Source: Castellaniella sp. UBA6218 (lineage in GTDB: Bacteria > Pseudomonadota > Gammaproteobacteria > Burkholderiales > Burkholderiaceae_B). From it: a stretch of 9,291 nt of DNA. Numbering within the stretch: the stretch's first letter is position 1; each line of letters opens with the position of its first letter. A program made the position numbers and the translations under genes. Positions 5,522 to 9,291 of the stretch are shown here, in pieces. Location: NCBI GenBank assembly GCA_002421865.1, contig DISE01000006.1, forward strand, positions 1-9,291, in the 5' to 3' direction. The notes below the pieces were generated by a model, which saw only the letters and a program-made list of their open reading frames with translations, was not told where the DNA came from and searched no databases.

Positions 5522-6178
5522 ATGCAATATCTCGGCCTGGCGTTGTACGCAGAAGGACCCACCGACTACTACTTTCTGCGCCCGCTGCTACTGCGTCTAT
5601 GTGAAGATCTTTGCACCCGCGAAGCACAGGAGCCTGTCGATGTGAGCGAAGTCCTCTCTCTGGACCACCCACTACAGATTCAGGACAGCCCTCGCGCGCA
5701 ACGCATTCTTGAAGCTGCAAAGATGTCACAAGACGCTTGGCAAATTCTCTTCGTGCATGCCGATGGTTCAAATGATCCGGAACGAATCCGAAAGGAACAG
5801 GTGACCCCTGGCCTGGAGTTGCTTCGAGACTCAATCAATAGCATCGGAATAGCGGTAGTCCCCATCCGTGAAACTGAAGCTTGGATGATCGCTGACGGCG
5901 ATGCGATCCGACAAGTATTCGGAACCAACAAGAGCAACGCTATGCTTAGCTTGCCTGCCCATCGAGCAGCGGAAAAAGCAGCGGACCCCAAGGCGATTCT
6001 GCAAGCCGCCTTCAAAGCTGCCCAACCGCTGGAACGACAAAGAAAGAGGGGACTCTCTCCGTACCTCAATGCGCTCGGCGAACAAGTCGCTCTAGACTGC
6101 TTGCGCGAACTGTCAGCCTTCGCCGAACTAGAAAAAGACCTGCGCACTGCTCTTAAACGCTTAAAGGTTCTTCATTGA
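5522..6178 (+). CDS. TOPRIM-like (DUF4276-type) protein, putative defence effector
   Basis: This is a 218-residue protein translationally coupled to the ATPase: its ATG follows the ATPase stop (5517-5519) by two bases, and GGAG at 5510-5513 inside the ATPase gene is its ribosome-binding site. A TTG at 5516 is too close to that site to be the start. The N-terminus has a TOPRIM-style acidic turn (L-Y-A-E11-G-P-T-D15-Y-Y-F-L). A hydrophobic strand then ends in F-V-H-A-D81-G-S-N-D85, followed by V-P-I-R-E117-T-E119-A-W-M-I-A-D125. This E-T-E-A-W pattern and the C-terminal F-A-E-L-E-K-D-L helix recall DUF4276 proteins. In related pairs such as AriA-AriB, the small TOPRIM-like partner is a nuclease released or activated by the ATPase, so a metal-dependent nuclease effector is the best guess. 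The family call is moderate; the activity is inferred. No signal peptide or membrane segment is seen. Confidence 0.65.
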   Translation: MQYLGLALYAEGPTDYYFLRPLLLRLCEDLCTREAQEPVDVSEVLSLDHPLQIQDSPRAQRILEAAKMSQDAWQILFVHADGSNDPERIRKEQVTPGLELLRDSINSIGIAVVPIRETEAWMIADGDAIRQVFGTNKSNAMLSLPAHRAAEKAADPKAILQAAFKAAQPLERQRKRGLSPYLNALGEQVALDCLRELSAFAELEKDLRTALKRLKVLH

Positions 6179-6179
6179 G

Positions 6180-6209
6180 GTGAAGGCGGCCGCCAGTGTT
6201 CGCCTTCAC
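6180..6209. other. 9-bp perfect inverted repeat closing the accessory block
   Basis: GTGAAGGCG (6180-6188) and CGCCTTCAC (6201-6209) are perfect inverted repeats around a 12-base loop, starting two bases after the TOPRIM-like gene's stop. It could end the operon's transcript, but no T tract follows, so a standard intrinsic terminator is not certain. It also sits where base composition switches back to the GC-rich core, so it may mark the right junction of the acquired segment. Confidence 0.5.
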
Positions 6210-6216
6210 TCGGATT

Positions 6217-6222
6217 TACAAT
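6217..6222 (+). promoter_or_regulatory. Probable -10 box of mnmH, leaderless start
   Basis: TACAAT is a 5/6 match to the -10 consensus and ends 7 bases before the mnmH ATG, so transcription would start at or next to the A of the start codon. No Shine-Dalgarno precedes the ATG, which fits a leaderless message. No good -35 is seen at the right distance (CAGTGT at 6194-6199 is poor). Confidence 0.4.
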
Positions 6223-6229
6223 CCCCGCC

Positions 6230-7306
6230 ATGAACCCCACAACGCACTATCAGGGCTCGCAGCGCTGCGGCCTGGACGCCCTCGGCCAGTTCGACGAGAT
6301 CGTCGACGTGCGCACGCCGGCCGAATACGCCGACGACCACATCCCCGGCGCCCTGAACGCCCCCGTGCTCAACAACGAGGAACGCGTCCTGATCGGCACG
6401 ATGTACGCCCAGGAATCGCCCTTCAAGGCCACGCGCCTGGGCGCCGCCCTGGTCGCGCGCCACATCGCCGAATACCTGGAGACGATCTTCGCCGACCGCC
6501 CGCGCGGCTGGCGGCCGTTGATCTACTGCTGGCGCGGCGGCAAGCGCTCGGGCTCCATGACCGCCTGGTTCAACCTGATCGGCTGGAAAGCGCGCCAGCT
6601 GGACGGCGGCTACAAGACCTGGCGCCGCCACGTGATCGACACCCTGGCCGAGCGCCCGGCCGGCCTGGACTGCGTCGTGCTGACCGGGCCCACGGGGTCG
6701 GGCAAGACCCGCCTGCTGCAGTCGCTGGGCGCGGCCGGCGCCCAGATCCTGGACCTGGAAGGCCTGGCGCGCCATCGCGGCTCGCTGCTGGGCGCGCTGC
6801 CGGACCGGCCGCAGCCCAGTCAGCGCGGCTTCGAGTCCGCCCTGCTCCAGGCCATCGAGGCCCTGGACCCGGCCCGGCCCGTCTTCGTCGAGGCCGAAAG
6901 CCGGCGCATCGGCCAGCTGAGCCTGCCCGAGACCTTGCTGCGCGCCATGCACGCGGGCCGCTGCGTGCGCGTGCGGGCCGCGCTGCCGCAACGGATCGCG
7001 TTCCTGCTGCAGGACTACGCCCACCTGTTCGAGGCGCCGGACGATTTCGGCCGGATCCTGGAACGGCTGATCGGCCTGCACAGCCGCCAGACGATCCGCG
7101 ACTGGCAGGCCCTGATTGCCGCCGACCGGCGCGCCGAACTGTTCCAGGCCCTGGTGGAGACCCATTACGACCCCGCCTACCGCCGCAGCAGCGACTCCCA
7201 TTACGCCGGCCTGGACCAGGCCATGGCATTCGACTACGACCCCACCGCCGACGACGGCCACGCCCAGGCCCGCGCCCTGATTGCGCAATTGCGCGTCCCG
7301 GCCTGA
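6230..7306 (+). CDS. mnmH: tRNA 2-selenouridine synthase
   Basis: MnmH (SelU/YbbB) works in the cytoplasm on the wobble uridine of tRNAs for Lys, Glu and Gln. It converts 2-thiouridine to 2-selenouridine through a geranylated intermediate, using selenophosphate. The 358 residues match the family length (E. coli 364). An N-terminal rhodanese domain (about 10-130) starts with F-D-E-I-V-D-V-R-T-P-A-E-Y and carries the active-site C100-W-R-G-G-K-R-S loop (E. coli Cys97 equivalent). A P-loop domain follows, with Walker A G-P-T-G-S-G-K-T at 153-160. The ATG lacks a Shine-Dalgarno but lies 7 bases after a TACAAT box. selD, which makes its selenium donor, begins 43 bases after the stop, so the pair is very likely co-transcribed. 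GC-rich codon use marks a return to core chromosome. Confidence 0.95.
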   Translation: MNPTTHYQGSQRCGLDALGQFDEIVDVRTPAEYADDHIPGALNAPVLNNEERVLIGTMYAQESPFKATRLGAALVARHIAEYLETIFADRPRGWRPLIYCWRGGKRSGSMTAWFNLIGWKARQLDGGYKTWRRHVIDTLAERPAGLDCVVLTGPTGSGKTRLLQSLGAAGAQILDLEGLARHRGSLLGALPDRPQPSQRGFESALLQAIEALDPARPVFVEAESRRIGQLSLPETLLRAMHAGRCVRVRAALPQRIAFLLQDYAHLFEAPDDFGRILERLIGLHSRQTIRDWQALIAADRRAELFQALVETHYDPAYRRSSDSHYAGLDQAMAFDYDPTADDGHAQARALIAQLRVPA

Positions 7307-7349
7307 AACCGCCTGCGCCGACCGAACCCCACCTTGGATCTTTCACCTC

Positions 7350-8405
7350 ATGAACGCCCCTGAAGCCCCCACCCCCCGCCTGACCTCCCTGTCCCACGGT
7401 GGCGGCTGCGGCTGCAAGATCGCCCCGGACGTGCTGGCGCGCCTGATGCGCGACGCCCTGCCCGCCGGCCCCTTCCCCGACCTGCTGGTGGGCACGCAAT
7501 CGTCCGACGACGCCGCCGTCTACCGCCTCAACGACGAACAGGCGCTGATCGCCACGACCGACTTTTTCATGCCCATCGTGGACGACCCGCGTGATTTCGG
7601 CCGCATCGCCGCGACCAACGCCCTGTCCGATGTGTACGCCATGGGCGGGCGTCCGATCCTGGCGCTGGCTCTGGTCGGCATGCCGATCAAGGTGCTGCCG
7701 CACGACACCATCGCCGCCATCCTGGCCGGAGGCGCCTCTGTCTGCCAGCAGGCCGGGATTCCCATCGCGGGCGGCCATTCAATCGATTCCGTGGAGCCGA
7801 TCTACGGCCTGGCCGTCATCGGCCTGGCGCACCCGGACCGCATCAAGCGCAACGACCGCGCCCGCGCGGGCGACGTCCTGATCCTGAGCAAACCGCTGGG
7901 GGTGGGCATCCTGTCGGCCGCCCTGAAAAAGGACCGGCTCGATGCCGAGGGCTACCGCGCCATGATCGACAGCGCCACCCGGCTGAACACCCCGGGGGCG
8001 CGCCTGGCCGAACTCGACGCCGTCCATGCCCTGACCGACGTGACCGGCTTCGGCCTGCTGGGCCACGCCCTGGAAATGTGCCGGGGCTCGGGTCTGCGCG
8101 CCGAGGTGTCCTACGCCGGCCTGCCCTGGCTGGCGCCCGCCCCCGACCTGGTCCGGGAAGGCATCCGCACCGGCGCGTCCGGGCGCAACTGGGACGCCTG
8201 CGGAGCCGAGACCACACTGGACGCCGCCCTGCCCGCCGAGGCCCGCGACCTGCTGACCGACCCGCAAACCTCCGGCGGCCTGCTGGTCGCCTGCGCGCCG
8301 GAAGCCGCCGACCAGGTCCTCGCCCTGCTGCGCGCCGACGGTTTCGCGCAGGCCGCCCGCATCGGACGCCTGGAAGCCGGTCCCGCCCACATTCGGGTAT
8401 CCTGA
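7350..8405 (+). CDS. selD: Selenide, water dikinase (selenophosphate synthetase)
   Basis: SelD makes selenophosphate from selenide and ATP (giving AMP and phosphate), the activated selenium used by MnmH and, where present, for selenocysteine. The protein has 351 residues (E. coli 347). The glycine-rich N-terminus holds the catalytic pair C20 and K23 in H-G-G-G-C-G-C-K, equivalent to E. coli C17 and K20. Metal-binding aspartates sit at D54 (S-S-D-D-A-A), D94 (A-L-S-D-V-Y) and D230 (L-T-D-V-T-G-F-G), all exactly +3 relative to E. coli D51, D91 and D227. The catalytic position is ordinary cysteine, not selenocysteine. The ATG at 7350 is chosen because it places these residues correctly; a longer frame reaching back to a TTG inside mnmH has no support. 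Only a weak GGAT precedes the ATG, fitting translation as part of a mnmH-selD message. Confidence 0.95.
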   Translation: MNAPEAPTPRLTSLSHGGGCGCKIAPDVLARLMRDALPAGPFPDLLVGTQSSDDAAVYRLNDEQALIATTDFFMPIVDDPRDFGRIAATNALSDVYAMGGRPILALALVGMPIKVLPHDTIAAILAGGASVCQQAGIPIAGGHSIDSVEPIYGLAVIGLAHPDRIKRNDRARAGDVLILSKPLGVGILSAALKKDRLDAEGYRAMIDSATRLNTPGARLAELDAVHALTDVTGFGLLGHALEMCRGSGLRAEVSYAGLPWLAPAPDLVREGIRTGASGRNWDACGAETTLDAALPAEARDLLTDPQTSGGLLVACAPEAADQVLALLRADGFAQAARIGRLEAGPAHIRVS

Positions 8406-8430
8406 TTCCGTCCCCCTCCACGGAGCCCCC

Positions 8431-9291
8431 ATGGCCGATCCCCTGATCATCGCCCGCAACGCCGACGCCCAGGCCGCCCTGCTGCCGCAACTGGCCAACC
8501 GCCATGGCTGCATCACCGGCGCCACCGGCACCGGCAAGACCGTCACTCTGCAGGTCCTGGCCGAATCGTTCTCCCGCATCGGCACACCGGTCTTCATGGC
8601 CGACGTCAAGGGCGACCTGACGGGGATCTCGCAGGCGGGCGCCAGCTCGCCGAAACTCGCGGAGCGGCTGCGGAAGCTCGGCCAGCCCGAGCCGGCCTGG
8701 GGCGCCTGTCCGGTGGCGCTATGGGACATCTTCGGCGAACAGGGCCACGCCGTGCGCGCGACGATCTCGGACCTCGGGCCCCTGCTGCTCGCGCGCATGA
8801 TGGACCTGAACGACACGCAGGAGGGCATCCTCGCCCTGGTGTTCCGCGTGGCCGACGACGAGGGCCAGCTCATCCTCGACCTCAAGGACCTGCGCGCCAT
8901 GCTGCAGGACGTGGCCGACCGCGCGGCCGAGCTGCGCACGCGCTACGGCAACGTCTCGGCGGCATCGGTCGGCGCGATCCAGCGCGCCCTGCTGCGCCTC
9001 GAGTCCGAGGGCGCGGCGCGGTTCTTCGGCGAGCCTATGCTGGACGTCTTCGACTGGATGCGCACCGACGCGCAGGGACGCGGCATGGTCAACATCCTGG
9101 CCGCCGACAGGCTCATGCAATCGCCGCGCCTGTACGCGGTCTTCCTGCTGTGGATGCTGGGCGATCTCTACGAGCGCCTGCCCGAGATCGGCGATGCGGA
9201 AAAGCCCCGGCTCGTCTTCTTTTTCGACGAGGCGCACCTGCTGTTCAAGGACGCGCCCAAGGCGCTGATCGACAAGGTCGAGCAGGTGGTG
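8431..9291 (+). CDS. yjgR: HerA-like ATPase of the YjgR/DUF853 family (partial)
   Basis: The gene runs off the window's right edge; 287 codons are visible of the roughly 500 usual for E. coli YjgR. It belongs to the HerA/FtsK-like P-loop ATPases annotated as DUF853 or helicase HerA-like C-terminal domain. Walker A is T-G-A-T-G-T-G-K-T at 29-37, and Walker B L-V-F-F-F-D-E-A-H at 261-269. The M-A-D-V-K-G-D-L-T-G-I-S segment after the P-loop is typical of this group. The family's cellular role is poorly defined; related ATPases form hexameric rings that move DNA. The ATG has CGGAG (8421-8425) as ribosome-binding site and lies 25 bases after the selD stop, so it may be the third gene of the mnmH-selD operon. 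No functional link to selenium is known to me. Confidence 0.9.
   Translation, partial: MADPLIIARNADAQAALLPQLANRHGCITGATGTGKTVTLQVLAESFSRIGTPVFMADVKGDLTGISQAGASSPKLAERLRKLGQPEPAWGACPVALWDIFGEQGHAVRATISDLGPLLLARMMDLNDTQEGILALVFRVADDEGQLILDLKDLRAMLQDVADRAAELRTRYGNVSAASVGAIQRALLRLESEGAARFFGEPMLDVFDWMRTDAQGRGMVNILAADRLMQSPRLYAVFLLWMLGDLYERLPEIGDAEKPRLVFFFDEAHLLFKDAPKALIDKVEQVV

Noticed and set aside
2207..6216. Short direct repeat CGGATT after the tRNA (2210-2215) and before mnmH (6211-6216) as att sites of an island
   Set aside because: Six bases is expected by chance, no copy of the tRNA 3' end is present, and no integrase gene is in the window.
7283..7294. Perfect 12-bp palindrome GCGCAATTGCGC near the end of mnmH
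   Set aside because: It lies inside well-conserved coding sequence and is explained by GC-rich codon use. No regulatory role is supported.
1..9291. CRISPR arrays, rRNA, plasmid or phage replication genes
   Set aside because: No regularly spaced repeats, rRNA-like sequence, replication initiator or phage structural genes were seen.

Overview
The window looks like the chromosome of a high-GC betaproteobacterium, most likely Burkholderiales and perhaps Alcaligenaceae (the Bordetella/Achromobacter/Castellaniella neighbourhood). That placement rests on codon bias and the housekeeping gene set, not on any search. Two GC-rich core blocks flank a visibly less GC-rich accessory block at about 2.2-6.2 kb.

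Left core (1-2206): the C-terminal end of an HU-type nucleoid protein with its intrinsic terminator; a complete KefB/KefC-type CPA2 potassium/proton antiporter with a C-terminal RCK (TrkA-N) domain; and a tRNA-Val(UAC) gene with its own sigma70 promoter and an encoded CCA.

Accessory block (2207-6209): a stack of IS256-family (Mutator-type) left ends in one orientation lies just behind the tRNA. It consists of a 33-bp end fragment, a 126-bp truncated relative that still holds the last 28 transposase codons, and an intact 1343-bp IS. The intact IS has imperfect 29-bp terminal inverted repeats and a perfect 8-bp target duplication (CCCCGAAC). About 0.3 kb with no confident gene follows. Then comes a tightly coupled two-gene operon: an SMC/ABC-like AAA ATPase of the AriA/RloA/OLD-ATPase kind (464 aa), and a 218-aa protein with features of a TOPRIM-like, DUF4276-type family. 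By architecture this is a candidate anti-phage (abortive-infection) pair related in design to PARIS (AriA-AriB) and AbiL/Rlo modules, but with a different small partner. It is the most interesting element here. A 9-bp perfect inverted repeat closes the block.

Right core (6230-9291): mnmH (tRNA 2-selenouridine synthase), selD (selenophosphate synthetase) and the first 287 codons of a YjgR/DUF853 HerA-like ATPase, closely spaced on one strand and probably an operon. SelD makes the selenophosphate that MnmH uses to put selenium on the wobble uridine of some tRNAs. mnmH may be transcribed leaderless from a TACAAT box 7 nt before its ATG.

Functions are assigned from motifs read by eye. No homology search was run.
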